A DNA stretch of 64,000 nucleotides from Silicimonas sp. (lineage in GTDB: Bacteria > Pseudomonadota > Alphaproteobacteria > Rhodobacterales > Rhodobacteraceae): contig JAJEAC010000021.1 in the NCBI GenBank assembly GCA_022824315.1, positions 1 to 64,000 of the forward strand, in the 5' to 3' direction. The notes under the pieces were generated by a model that was not told where the DNA came from, made no database searches, and was given only the letters and a program-made list of their open reading frames with translations. Below, one piece after another: positions 39,019 to 48,259 of the stretch. Numbering within the stretch: position 1 is the stretch's first letter; each line of letters opens with the position of its first letter. Made by a program: the position numbers and the translations under genes.

Positions 39019-39324
39019 TTAGCTCGGCAAGTCGCGCTCGATCGGCTCGAGCGAACCCATGCGTGGCGTGCCGTCGGCCATGGCAGGCAACTCGATCTCG
39101 GTGCAGGTGCCCGTGTCGACAAGCGTCCAGGCATTGCCTTGGTAGTCGACTGTGGACGTGCCGGAGCAGGTCGTGCCCGGACCAGCTGCACAGTCGTTCT
39201 GGCCGGCCAGCGAGACGCCGTAGCACTTTTCCTTTGTCTGGGCTTGCGCGGGCACAGCCAGTGACGCAGCCAACGCGGTTGCAACAGCGCCAGCGGCCGC
39301 CAGGGTCTTGGTCGTTTTCGACAT
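39019..39324 (-). CDS. bufferin-type DUF2282 precursor peptide (BufA-like)
   Basis: A 101-residue exported peptide: signal peptide [20 protein letters not shown] to about residue 29 (VPAQA), then a core with four cysteines ([42 protein letters not shown]). The first and last Cys flank the central two, which in described bufferins are the modified ones. AGGAC lies before the ATG at 39324. The downstream MNIO and BufC-type genes, then DoxX, complete the operon. Confidence 0.88.
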   Translation of the reverse strand: MSKTTKTLAAAGAVATALAASLAVPAQAQTKEKCYGVSLAGQNDCAAGPGTTCSGTSTVDYQGNAWTLVDTGTCTEIELPAMADGTPRMGSLEPIERDLPS

Positions 39325-39471
39325 TTGAATGTCCTCATACAGTTGAGATTTCGTCGTTGAGTCGACCCGGGCATTCAAGACGGGATTGGATCGGACTTCC
39401 ATTCACGGCTGCGTGTGCTGACAGTGTTGTCAAAAACTGAAATATCGCACGCCTTCGGCCACCAGAGGCAC

Positions 39472-41454
39472 CTATGCCGCACATTCTTCGGGGCGCACCC
39501 GTTCGTCCCCTCGGAGATCTGGCGGGAGAGCCTCGGATGCAAGTTCCCGGACCGCATCGGCGAGCGCACGGGTCTCGGTAGCCTTGCTGCCAAGCCTCCT
39601 GACGCTCACGGACCCTTCGTCCACTTCGCGGCGACCAACCGCCAGGATCACCGGCACCTTGCCGATCGAATGCTCCCGAACCTTGTAGCTGATCTTCTCG
39701 TTCCGGATGTCGAGTTCCGCGCGAACGCCAGCGCTCACAAGTTCAGCGACTATCTTGGCGGCATGCTCGTTCGCGTCCGACGTGATCGAGGCTACTACGA
39801 CCTGACGCGGCGCCAGCCAGAATGGAAGTCGGCCTTCGCTGCTCTCGATCAGGATGCCAATGAAGCGTTCAAATGATCCGAGCGCGGCACGGTGCAGCAT
39901 GACGGGACGGTGCTTGGCTCCATCCTCGCCCACATAGGTGGCATTCAGTCGTTCAGGCAGTACGAAGTCGACCTGATGGGTTCCGCACTGCCAGTCGCGC
40001 CCGATCGCGTCGGTCAGGACGAATTCCAGCTTTGGTCCATAGAATGCGCCCTCGCCCGGGTTCAGTTCGGGTTCGATTCCGGCTGCCCTTGTTGCATGCA
40101 GCAAGGCTTTCTCCGCCTTGTCCCATGTCTCGTCCGCGCCCGCGCGCACGGCCGGGCGGTCGGCGAATTTCACCTTGAACTCGGGAAACCCGAGATCGGA
40201 ATAGATGTTGGACAGGAAGTCGATGTAGCGAGCCGTCTCGCTTTCGATCTGGTCCTCGAGGCAGAAGATGTGCGCGTCATCCTGGGTGAACCCGCGTACC
40301 CGCATGATGCCGTGCAGGGCACCGGACGGCTCGTAGCGGCTGCAGGATCCAAATTCCGCGATGCGCAGGGGGAGGTCCCGGTAGGACTTGATGCCCTGGT
40401 TGAATATCTGCACGTGACAAGGGCAGTTCATCGGCTTCAGCGCGTTCACCGCCTTCTCGCGGGCATGCTCCTCGTCCACTTCGAGCGTGAAGATGTGTTC
40501 CTGGAACTTATCCCAGTGGCCGCTTTCTTCCCACAGCTTTCGGGCTACGATCTGCGGGGTGTTCACTTCCACGTATCCGCCCGCGTGCTGGCGGCGGCGC
40601 ATGTAGTCCTGCAGGGTCGTGTAGATGGTCCAGCCGTTCGGATGCCAGAAGACCTGGCCGGGCGCTTCCTCCTGCATGTGGAAGAGGTGCATTTCGCGCC
40701 CGATCCTCCGGTGGTCGCGCTTCGCGGCCTCCTCGAGCATGTGCATGTGCTGCTTCAGGCCATCACGGTTCTTGAAGGCGACCCCGTAGATGCGCTGAAG
40801 CATCTCGCGATTGCTGTCACCCCGCCAGTATGCGCCGGCAATGCTGGTCAGCCGGAAGGCGTCTGCAGGCAGCTGGCCGGTGTGCTGCAGATGCGGACCG
40901 CGACAGAGATCCTGCCATTCGCCGTGCCAGTACATGCGGATTGGTTCCGAACCGGGTATCGCGTCAACCAGTTCCAATTTGTAGGGTTCGTCATTGTCAC
41001 GATAGTGTTGAAGCGCACGCTCTCGGTCCCAGACCTCGGTGTGAACCGGGTCACGGGCGTTGATGATTTCCTTCATCTTGGCCTCAATCTTGCCCAGGTC
41101 TTCCGGCGAAAAGTGGTCTTCCCGGTCAAAGTCGTAATACCAGCCGTACTCGATGACCGGCCCGATGGTGACCTTCACGTCGGGCCAGATTTCCTGAACC
41201 GCACGCGCCATGACATGTGCAAAGTCGTGCCTGATGAGTTCGAGCGCCTGCTCGTCGTCCTGCATGGTGTGGATGCTGATGGCCGAATCCGATTCTATCG
41301 GCCAAGCCAGATCCCAATGTGCGCCGTTCACGGTGGCGCTGATTGCCTTCTTGCCAAGCGAGACCGAGATGTCCGCCGCCACCCCGTGCGGGGTTATGCC
41401 CGCCTCGTAGTCACGCGAATTGCCATCAGGAAAGGTAAGGGAAATCTGGGCCAT
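39472..41454 (-). CDS. thrS: threonyl-tRNA synthetase
   Basis: ThrRS charges tRNA-Thr and edits serine. The 660 residues contain a TGS domain (1-60), the editing domain ([10 protein letters not shown] zinc site), and the class II core: [54 protein letters not shown], and [16 protein letters not shown]; then the anticodon-binding domain ([15 protein letters not shown]). The ATG at 41454 is 33 bases inside the longest open frame, as conservation begins there. Opposite-strand frames are shadows. Confidence 0.97.
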   Translation of the reverse strand: MAQISLTFPDGNSRDYEAGITPHGVAADISVSLGKKAISATVNGAHWDLAWPIESDSAISIHTMQDDEQALELIRHDFAHVMARAVQEIWPDVKVTIGPVIEYGWYYDFDREDHFSPEDLGKIEAKMKEIINARDPVHTEVWDRERALQHYRDNDEPYKLELVDAIPGSEPIRMYWHGEWQDLCRGPHLQHTGQLPADAFRLTSIAGAYWRGDSNREMLQRIYGVAFKNRDGLKQHMHMLEEAAKRDHRRIGREMHLFHMQEEAPGQVFWHPNGWTIYTTLQDYMRRRQHAGGYVEVNTPQIVARKLWEESGHWDKFQEHIFTLEVDEEHAREKAVNALKPMNCPCHVQIFNQGIKSYRDLPLRIAEFGSCSRYEPSGALHGIMRVRGFTQDDAHIFCLEDQIESETARYIDFLSNIYSDLGFPEFKVKFADRPAVRAGADETWDKAEKALLHATRAAGIEPELNPGEGAFYGPKLEFVLTDAIGRDWQCGTHQVDFVLPERLNATYVGEDGAKHRPVMLHRAALGSFERFIGILIESSEGRLPFWLAPRQVVVASITSDANEHAAKIVAELVSAGVRAELDIRNEKISYKVREHSIGKVPVILAVGRREVDEGSVSVRRLGSKATETRALADAVRELASEALPPDLRGDERVRPEECAA

Positions 41455-41774
41455 CGGCCTCGTGCTCCTCGTCGGTCTGGCGCCCACGGAACGCCCGGTT
41501 GCGGGTTATTTGGAGCGCAGATGGCGCGGAAGCTTGATGATGTCAACGTCGATTGCGCAAATTCTCGTGGATTGGGACGAAATTGCACAATTGGCACGCT
41601 CAAGAATTTGGCATGCCGATGAAGCCGTCCCCGGCACCGAAATCCGGCAGTGACATGCCGTCGCCAATGGCTGCACGCATCGGCACACCGGCTTCAAGGC
41701 CTTCTCTCGACATCCACGTGCATGGACTGCGCTCCGTCGTGCGTTCCCGGTGATGCCGTCTGGCATGCCGACCA
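41455..41774. other. intergenic region upstream of thrS
   Basis: About 320 bases between thrS and tcuB (both on the minus strand). I see no gene; it should hold the thrS promoter. Confidence 0.4.
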
Positions 41775-42836
41775 TCATGGCTTGCGGTCCGCGTTCTTGA
41801 TCAATGCCGCCAGCCTGTAGAATCCGTGAACCATCTTTGAATACGGGGCCAGCAGGAAGAACGTGAGGACCGTTCCGAGATGAAAAGGAAGCAGCCATTC
41901 AACTGCGGCGCTGCCCGTGGCGGCATACAGGGCAAGGCCCGTGGCACTGACGGTGAAGAGCAGCAGCACGAAGGCCATTTCTCCGCCCCATGTCCTCGGT
42001 GAGCCGAGTTCCGGGTCGGCCTTGGTCTTGAGCCAGGCCAGACCGGCCGTGCCCGCGCAAAGCAGGATGCCGCCCGGCAGTCCGAAGAGCTTGGGCAAGC
42101 TGACGAGTCCGTACGGCGCCTCCAGCCCGAAGCCATAGTGCAGGACCGTGCCGCTGGCGGTGGACGCGAAGCAAAGCAGGAACCCGTAGAGGGTCGCCTG
42201 GTGCAAATGCCTTCGAGCATTGGAGTATCGGTCTTCGTCTTCGAAATTGCAGCCGTCGCCATGGCCGCCGGACAGATCCTGCATTGATCCGACGGCACGG
42301 CAAGCGTTCCAGACCGCCCGCGGGCGCAGCGTGCCGCCGTCCACGAATCGCCAGTAGCGCAGGAGCGAGATGGCGACCGCGAAGAGGGGAAAGACGAAGG
42401 CAGGCGTGAAGATTGCAACCATCAGCCCATGTGACATGATCGCATAGAATCCCTCGCCTCCTTCGGGCTTCAAGGCTGACGCCGTCCAGAAGAGCGCGGC
42501 GAAGGCCAGTGCAAGCCCTGCCGCCACCGCCACGCCCGCCCGGTCGAAGAGAACTGCCAGCCCGCGCGGCCAGGCGAAGGCTTTCCAGCTTTCGTGCCGC
42601 AGTTCGGACAGCGCCCCGGGCAGGTTCAAGGCGAATTCGTGCGGCTCGGTGTATTGGCAGGCATAGTAGCAGCCCCGGCAGTTGTGGCAGAGACTGGCGA
42701 ATTGCGTCAGGTCGCCGTCCTGGAAATCCCTCTTGCTGAACATTGCCGGGAAGACCGAGCAGTAGCCCTCGCAATACCGGCAGGCATTGCAGATGTCGGC
42801 TTGGCGACGTGCCTCCGAAAGGGATTCATCGAACAT
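41775..42836 (-). CDS. tcuB: tricarballylate utilization protein TcuB
   Basis: TcuB passes electrons from the flavin of TcuA, so that tricarballylate can be oxidised to cis-aconitate. The 353 residues start MFDESLSEARRQADICNACR; the N-terminal part has Cys-rich iron-sulfur motifs (CNACRYCEGYC, CHNCRGCYYACQY), followed by six membrane helices with conserved His (e.g. FAFVLL regions, LLPFHLGTVLTFFLLAPYSK). It overlaps tcuA by 11 bases. The usual regulator tcuR and transporter tcuC are not in the window. Confidence 0.92.
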   Translation of the reverse strand: MFDESLSEARRQADICNACRYCEGYCSVFPAMFSKRDFQDGDLTQFASLCHNCRGCYYACQYTEPHEFALNLPGALSELRHESWKAFAWPRGLAVLFDRAGVAVAAGLALAFAALFWTASALKPEGGEGFYAIMSHGLMVAIFTPAFVFPLFAVAISLLRYWRFVDGGTLRPRAVWNACRAVGSMQDLSGGHGDGCNFEDEDRYSNARRHLHQATLYGFLLCFASTASGTVLHYGFGLEAPYGLVSLPKLFGLPGGILLCAGTAGLAWLKTKADPELGSPRTWGGEMAFVLLLFTVSATGLALYAATGSAAVEWLLPFHLGTVLTFFLLAPYSKMVHGFYRLAALIKNADRKP

Positions 42837-44220
42837 GGGCGGATGCACCTTCTCCTGCGAGCCGGCCAAAGACCGTGCCTATGGTCATGCCAAATCCCGC
42901 CAGATAGCCTTGGCCCAAGATCGAACCCGCCATGATCTCTCCGGCCGCCCACAGGTTCTGGACCGGCCCGCTTGGGCCTTGCACTTGCGCTGTCTTGTCG
43001 ACCTTGAGGCCGAGATACGTGAAGGTCACGCCCGGGCGCAACTCGTAGCCGAAAAACGGGGGCGCGGTGATCGGCCGGGCCCAGTTCGTCTTCGCCGGAT
43101 CGAGTCCGACCGTAGCAAGCCCGTCAAGTTCGTTCGGGTGAAACGATCCGTCCACGCAGGCTGCATTGAATTGTTCGACGGTCCGACGGAGGGCTTCGAC
43201 CGGCAGCCGCAATTTCCGAGCCAATTCATCGATCGTACCGGCCTCGACCGGCGGGAACACTGACGGCATGAAGAGGTCACGAGACCTTGCATCGATGATC
43301 GCGTAACCCACCTGATCGGGCTGGGCGGCCACCAGGCGACCCCAGATTGCATAGCGCTTGGGCCATACGTCCTCGCCCTCGTCGTAGAACCGTCTCCCGT
43401 CCTTGTTCACGACGATCGAGAACGGCACGCAATCCAGCCGCGTCACGATGCCGCCATCGAATTTGGGCGCGCGGCCGTCGATGGCCACGGCATGACATTG
43501 GGTAGGGTCGCCGACGCTTTCGATGCCCTGATCCAACAGGTCGCGCAGCACTTCACCCCGGTTGTAGGGCGTGCCTCGAATCAGGAAGTTTCTCGCGGCT
43601 TCGCCCCAGGCCCGCGCAAGCCAGTCGATGTCCGCCTCGAACCCGCCTGAGGCGACGACCACCGCACCGGGTTCGAGCAAGACGTCCTGTCCGTCCATTG
43701 TCGCATGCACTTCGGAGACCCGGTCGGTCAGAGCCAGATGCTTCACTTCCGAATCATAAGCGACTTTGACTCCGAGCCGCTCCGCGGTACGGTAGTAGGC
43801 GTTTACCAGCGCCTTGCCGCCGCCCAGGAAGAAGGCGTTGGTACGGCTGAGCGAAAGCGTGCCCGAGAGTGAGGGCTGGAATCTCACGCCGTGCGCCTCC
43901 ATCCAGAGATGGCAGTCCTCGGAGCGCCGAATCACCATTCGGGCCAGCGCCTCGTCCGTCTTGCCGCCCGTGACCTGCATCAAGTCGTTGAAGTACTCGT
44001 CCTCGCCATAGGCATCGGTGAGTTGCCCAAGCGGTCCGGCATGCATGCAGCGGAAGTTTCGGGTGTGCCGGGAGTTTCCGCCTCGGTACGGCATCGGTGC
44101 GCGTTCAAGGAGCAGCACCGACGCACCTGCCTCCCGCGCAGAGATGGAAGCGCAGAGCGCTGCATTTCCGCCGCCGACAACCAGAACGTCAGGTGATCTC
44201 GTGATCTTCCGCAAGGTCAT
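42826..44220 (-). CDS. tcuA: FAD-dependent tricarballylate dehydrogenase TcuA
   Basis: TcuA oxidises tricarballylate to cis-aconitate. The 464-residue flavoprotein starts MTLRKITRSPDVLVVGGGNA with the GxGxxG motif, then LLERAPMPYRGGNSRHTRNF and ASGGFEADIDWLARAWGEAA; the C-terminal AAGEIMAGSILGQGYLAGFG closes the FAD fold. ATG at 44220 fits the family's N-terminus. Confidence 0.93.
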   Translation of the reverse strand: MTLRKITRSPDVLVVGGGNAALCASISAREAGASVLLLERAPMPYRGGNSRHTRNFRCMHAGPLGQLTDAYGEDEYFNDLMQVTGGKTDEALARMVIRRSEDCHLWMEAHGVRFQPSLSGTLSLSRTNAFFLGGGKALVNAYYRTAERLGVKVAYDSEVKHLALTDRVSEVHATMDGQDVLLEPGAVVVASGGFEADIDWLARAWGEAARNFLIRGTPYNRGEVLRDLLDQGIESVGDPTQCHAVAIDGRAPKFDGGIVTRLDCVPFSIVVNKDGRRFYDEGEDVWPKRYAIWGRLVAAQPDQVGYAIIDARSRDLFMPSVFPPVEAGTIDELARKLRLPVEALRRTVEQFNAACVDGSFHPNELDGLATVGLDPAKTNWARPITAPPFFGYELRPGVTFTYLGLKVDKTAQVQGPSGPVQNLWAAGEIMAGSILGQGYLAGFGMTIGTVFGRLAGEGASAHVR

Positions 44221-44643
44221 TGCATGGCCGCACCTACATGACTCGACCGATGGTCGCCAGACATGCAGCGCGACAACGCAGATGCATGTCGACAACACTG
44301 AATTCGGCGCATGCGTGGAGTCTGGACCACATCACCAGTCTTCCGCGGCAAGCACGGTTCACGGAGATGCCCGCACCTTGGCGTCAGCGTCTTTCCGGAA
44401 GGTCGCAGGCCCGCTCGGCCCTGCAAAGGTGGCGCTGAAGGAGCGGGCATGGCAGGGCGGGATGCCAGAGCGGGCAATGTCGGTGCGCAAACGGCGAGGT
44501 TTGGAGGCGCCGGAAGAGTGCACGATTGGAATTTCACGTTGCCCGCCCCACGACAGTTCAGAATAATGCGCATGCCGCGGCTCAATTCGTAACGGCAACA
44601 AGGCAGGCTGCCATTCGTTCCGGCCAACAAGGGGTGCACTTCA
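44221..44643. other. divergent intergenic region between tcuA and the alpha/beta hydrolase
   Basis: About 420 bases with open readings on both strands but no family I recognise. The promoters of tcuAB (left) and the hydrolase (right) should be here. Confidence 0.4.
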
Positions 44644-45429
44644 ATGACACGCTTCTTCCTGCACGACGGGCGACGGCTGGCATACAGCCAGATCGAAGGT
44701 GCAGGCCCGGGTGTCGTGTTTCTGGGCGGGTTCCGCTCGGACAAGGAGGGCACGAAGGCGCTCGACCTTGAACAATGGGCGCAAGACTCTGGCCGCGCCT
44801 TTCTCAGGTTCGACTATTCGGGTCACGGGGGCTCATCGGGTGACTTTCTTGAGGGCACGATTGGCGACTGGGCCGAAGACGCCGCGGCCATAGTCAACGT
44901 CCTTACCGAAGGGCCGCAGGTTCTTGTCGGGTCATCCATGGGCGGCTGGATTTCGCTTCTCTTGGCGCGCAGGATGCCCGAGAGGATCGCCGGTCTCGTC
45001 ATGATAGCCGCGGCTCCGGACTTCACGGAAGACGGGTATTGGACCGAGTTCGATGATGATCAGAAATCGACTCTTGAAGCCGAGGGCCAAATTGCACTGC
45101 CGTCCGACTACTCGGACGAGCCCTACATTATTACGAGGCGCCTGATCGAGGACGGGCGCCGCAACCTGGTGTTGCGTGACCCGCTTCCATTGCCGTTTCC
45201 AGTGAGGTTCCTGCAGGGCACCGCGGACGAGGCGGTCTCGACATCGGCCGCGCTTCGGCTGCTTGAACATGCTGACGGCCCTGACATGCGCCTGACGCTG
45301 GTCAAGGGCGCCGACCACCGGTTTTCCGATCCTACATGCCTTGCGCTCATTCGCGAGGCCGTCGAAGAGATGTTGCCACTTCGGTCGATTTGCTTCGAAG
45401 CGCATCTTCAAAGCCGGAGGAAGGAATAG
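44644..45429 (+). CDS. alpha/beta hydrolase (ABHD10-like)
   Basis: A 261-residue serine hydrolase. The nucleophile elbow is VLVGSSMGGWISLLLA (GxSxG), the oxyanion strand starts VVFLGGFRSDKEGTKA, and the likely His is in KGADHRF. LRFDYSGHGGSSGDF is typical of the ABHD10-type group. The substrate is unknown. No partner genes. Confidence 0.85.
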   Translation: MTRFFLHDGRRLAYSQIEGAGPGVVFLGGFRSDKEGTKALDLEQWAQDSGRAFLRFDYSGHGGSSGDFLEGTIGDWAEDAAAIVNVLTEGPQVLVGSSMGGWISLLLARRMPERIAGLVMIAAAPDFTEDGYWTEFDDDQKSTLEAEGQIALPSDYSDEPYIITRRLIEDGRRNLVLRDPLPLPFPVRFLQGTADEAVSTSAALRLLEHADGPDMRLTLVKGADHRFSDPTCLALIREAVEEMLPLRSICFEAHLQSRRKE

Positions 45430-45633
45430 GGAGTGTTGACTCCTGTCGATCCAGAGTTACAGGGAGATCTTGCTGCAAAGTCGATGTCATGTCGGAGGAG
45501 CAGCGAAGGTTTCAGGCCTAACCATCGACAAGTGAGGGAGCCCGTCGCGGTCCTGTTTGCGCGGGTGGTAGAGTTGGGTTTGGAAATTGGCAACCAACTT
45601 GAATTCGGCGTGAGTGAACGTCGGTAAGCACTG

Positions 45634-46002
45634 ATGATTAGGTGGATGCGTTACTTCGCAAATCCGGCGCACAAGGTTGAAACGACAGAGGCGGGACCGC
45701 CTGCCTGGCGGCCGGACAAGACGCCTTGCCCGGAAGGGATGACTCTCGATGAACGCGCTGAACTATTGCGGGATTCGATTGCCGAGCACCCGGAATCACC
45801 GACATCCAGACGTTTCGCGGTACGCCGCAACGGGTCGGGGCTTGCATTTTTTGCTGCTCAGATGACACGGATCGTGGACGGCGAGACGGAGTATCATGGT
45901 TATCCGACGGATTACGTCCCGGGCAAGATTCTGCGGCACTTCAGGGACAATGGGACCATTACACAGCCGGAATACAAAAAGTTGGTAAAGAGGCTTGGAT
46001 GA
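45634..46002 (+). CDS. small protein of unknown function paired with the IrrE-like gene
   Basis: A 122-residue protein I cannot place. It has a basic N-terminus, a central RRNGSGLAFFAAQMTRIVDG beta-like part, and a C-terminal segment (YHGYPTDYVPGKILRHFRDN, ITQPEYKKLVKRLG) of the type seen in small gene partners. Its stop overlaps the start of the following gene by four bases (ATGA), so the two are translated together. Base composition is lower in GC than around it. Confidence 0.65.
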   Translation: MIRWMRYFANPAHKVETTEAGPPAWRPDKTPCPEGMTLDERAELLRDSIAEHPESPTSRRFAVRRNGSGLAFFAAQMTRIVDGETEYHGYPTDYVPGKILRHFRDNGTITQPEYKKLVKRLG

Positions 46003-47489
46003 CGATGCTGATCGGAAACCGAAAGAGTCTTGCAGTCGGCCTCGAGCCATTGGAACCGTCTTGGGAACGCAGATTTCGTCCAGAGTGCGCTGCGTGGGCT
46101 AGGTTTTCATTGTGGATCGACGGAGAGAACATCTGCCGCAATCTCCTGGATGGATCGGATTCCGTGCGCGACGGCGTCAATGTACCGCTTGCACCGATTG
46201 CGGACTGGCTCGTGCGATCCTGGACATTTCTTGAATTTGAGGAACGTCCCAAGTGTTTTCCCTTACATTTTTCCGTTCGCGACACCATTAACCGCTGGGG
46301 TGATGCGCCAGCTCCCGACGAGCTCAGCGAAGACGACTGGTTCGACGCACGCGAACATTGGTGGTCGCGGCATTTTCTCTCGGCCGGGGCGGACGGAGCG
46401 TACTTGCCGAATCTATCCTTGATCCGGGGTGATGATCGGCTCTTCATGGAATGGGCGCCTACTGCGCTGGCTGGTTCATCAGCGCCTAGATTCCTCTCTG
46501 CAGAGGGTCGCCATGTCGTTGGCTGGACGGAAGGGGAAGAAATTCTTGCTCAATTTGTATCCTACGTTGCGCGTTGGCTCCGAGATAGCGAGGTCGCGGA
46601 TGCATACCCATGGGCTTGCCAGGAAGATCCGCTGCGTGAGGTAGGGCCGACGTTGTCTGAAAAATTGCAGGCGTACACCGGGATCGCTGCGGACGCCCTT
46701 CTTGAACGTACGGACTCCGACGACGACGCCGATTTGTGCGACAAGCTCGGACTGTCGGGGGGCGGAACGGATCCAGGTGGAAGCGTGGTCACTCAAGTGC
46801 TGCGAGACCTCCCGCCTGGGATTTCTGACACAGTATGGGAGCAAGTCTGGCGTCTTGGGGACGAAACTCGAACTGTTACAGGATTCGTTGAAGAACTGCG
46901 AAGCTTGGCGTTCGACGCTATGCGCCCCGCTTCTGGTCCCGAAACCTCCGGCTACCTCGCCGCGCGGGGCCTTCGAAGTCGCGTCGGTCTCAAAGGCCAG
47001 CCGATAGGTTTTGTAGAAGAGCAGTTGGAGGAGTTTGGGATCAGGCTAATCGATTCGGGTGCAGAGTGCACTCAAGAGCGTATGCTCGCCGGGTCGCGAC
47101 GAGGATGCGGTGCAGTCGCCATCATCAATCGCACTCCTCGAACCTCCACCCCATGGGGCAAGAGATTCGAGGCGATTCGAGCATTAGGCCACCTTCTCAT
47201 GGATCCGTATCGGGAAGACACACTTGGGGTCGCATCGACAGCATTCGCTCAACCTTGGGCGCGGCGCAGAGCTGGGGCTTTCACCGCGGAATTTCTTCTG
47301 CCCAGCGAAACACTGCAAGAGGAGGCCCATTCTTTAGATTCCTATGCCGAAACCGGGAGGTTCGAGTTTCTGCTTGATCGGTACGGGGTTGGGGCACGGA
47401 CCGCAGCCTATCACCTTTGGAACCATGGGTTCCTCTCAAGTGCCCGGATCCGAGATGACCTGATCGATCAGTTCTCAAGCGGACGATAA
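45999..47489 (+). CDS. protein with a degenerate C-terminal ImmA/IrrE-type metallopeptidase domain
   Basis: 496 residues. The last 170 look like ImmA/IrrE: GCGAVAIINRTPRTSTPWGK, the helix where HExxH is expected reads FEAIRALGHLLMDPY (first His and Glu are Arg/Ala), then FTAEFLLPSETLQEEA and a C-terminal RYGVGARTAAYHLWNHGF. The zinc site is thus broken and it is likely a non-enzymatic member. The N-terminal 300 residues (WARFSLWIDGENICRNLL, DDRLFMEWAPTALAG) form an unidentified domain. Four-base overlap with the preceding gene marks a two-gene unit; a defence or toxin-antitoxin role is only a guess. Confidence 0.7.
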   Translation: MTMLIGNRKSLAVGLEPLEPSWERRFRPECAAWARFSLWIDGENICRNLLDGSDSVRDGVNVPLAPIADWLVRSWTFLEFEERPKCFPLHFSVRDTINRWGDAPAPDELSEDDWFDAREHWWSRHFLSAGADGAYLPNLSLIRGDDRLFMEWAPTALAGSSAPRFLSAEGRHVVGWTEGEEILAQFVSYVARWLRDSEVADAYPWACQEDPLREVGPTLSEKLQAYTGIAADALLERTDSDDDADLCDKLGLSGGGTDPGGSVVTQVLRDLPPGISDTVWEQVWRLGDETRTVTGFVEELRSLAFDAMRPASGPETSGYLAARGLRSRVGLKGQPIGFVEEQLEEFGIRLIDSGAECTQERMLAGSRRGCGAVAIINRTPRTSTPWGKRFEAIRALGHLLMDPYREDTLGVASTAFAQPWARRRAGAFTAEFLLPSETLQEEAHSLDSYAETGRFEFLLDRYGVGARTAAYHLWNHGFLSSARIRDDLIDQFSSGR

Positions 47490-48259
47490 TGCCAGGAGAG
47501 ATGTCGAAGTTCATTTCGAATGGACGCCGTTGCGCGGCGACAGATCATTGCGCAACGGCTCGTGCAGGTCTTGCGTGGTCGCAAGCAATTGCGCTCTGCT
47601 GAGGAGAAGATCGAAGTTGTTCAATTCCCACGATGATGCGTGCAGGGAACTGCCCGCTCCAATTGCGCAAATGCGGGAGTCGAGTCCGCATTGATTGGTC
47701 TCGTTCTTGAGCGCATACCGAAGGAGCATCCGCAAGGTGCATTGCGCAGGAGAGCGACGATCATCGCAAATCCGGAACAGTTTCAGAATGCCTCGCATTG
47801 GAAGAACTTGCCAGGCACAATCAGTTTGGATCGCGGAAGACGTGACCTCGCAGGACTTGGTGTCGCGCTAGTTCGTGGAGGCAGGTGCCAGTCACACGTC
47901 GGGCGCGGGATGTGTCCTCAACGGGCAGGCATGAGACCGGCTCTGAGACTGACCAGCATTCGGCAATCGGTTGTGCACAGTGGTCGGGAAGCTGCAATTG
48001 GCGCTGGTCGACAGATCAACGAGACGGTCCCAGCCTTCGTGCAGGCCAAAGTTGCCGACGACAGCATTGGGACCTGCCGACATACCGGCGACATTTTCAA
48101 GACCGTGGGTCGAATGAAGGTGCATGGTCTCCTGATAGGACCGCTCGACAACTTCCGGGCGCACCGGTCTTTCGATCTGATGGGAAAGCTTGCACTTGCC
48201 GTCATTTCCGTCATCCACAAGGCGGCGGCAAGATCGCGGTACACGCCCTCAGTGCGTCC
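47490..48259. other. gene-free stretch between the IrrE-like unit and pccR
   Basis: About 770 bases. The only long readings (plus 47640-48278, minus 47511-47798 and 47892-48244) show no known family and overlap each other, so I treat them as non-coding or decayed. A 10-bp inverted repeat lies at its left edge. Confidence 0.45.
47526..47559. terminator. 10-bp perfect inverted repeat after the IrrE-like gene
   Basis: GCCGTTGCGC at 47526-47535 and GCGCAACGGC at 47550-47559 are exact complements with a 14-base loop, 37 bases beyond the stop codon. No T run follows; it could end transcription or mark an element edge. Confidence 0.5.

Noticed and set aside
39892-41622. A 576-codon open frame antisense to thrS
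   Set aside because: Shadow of thrS; composition is Val/Gly/Arg-rich with no family match.
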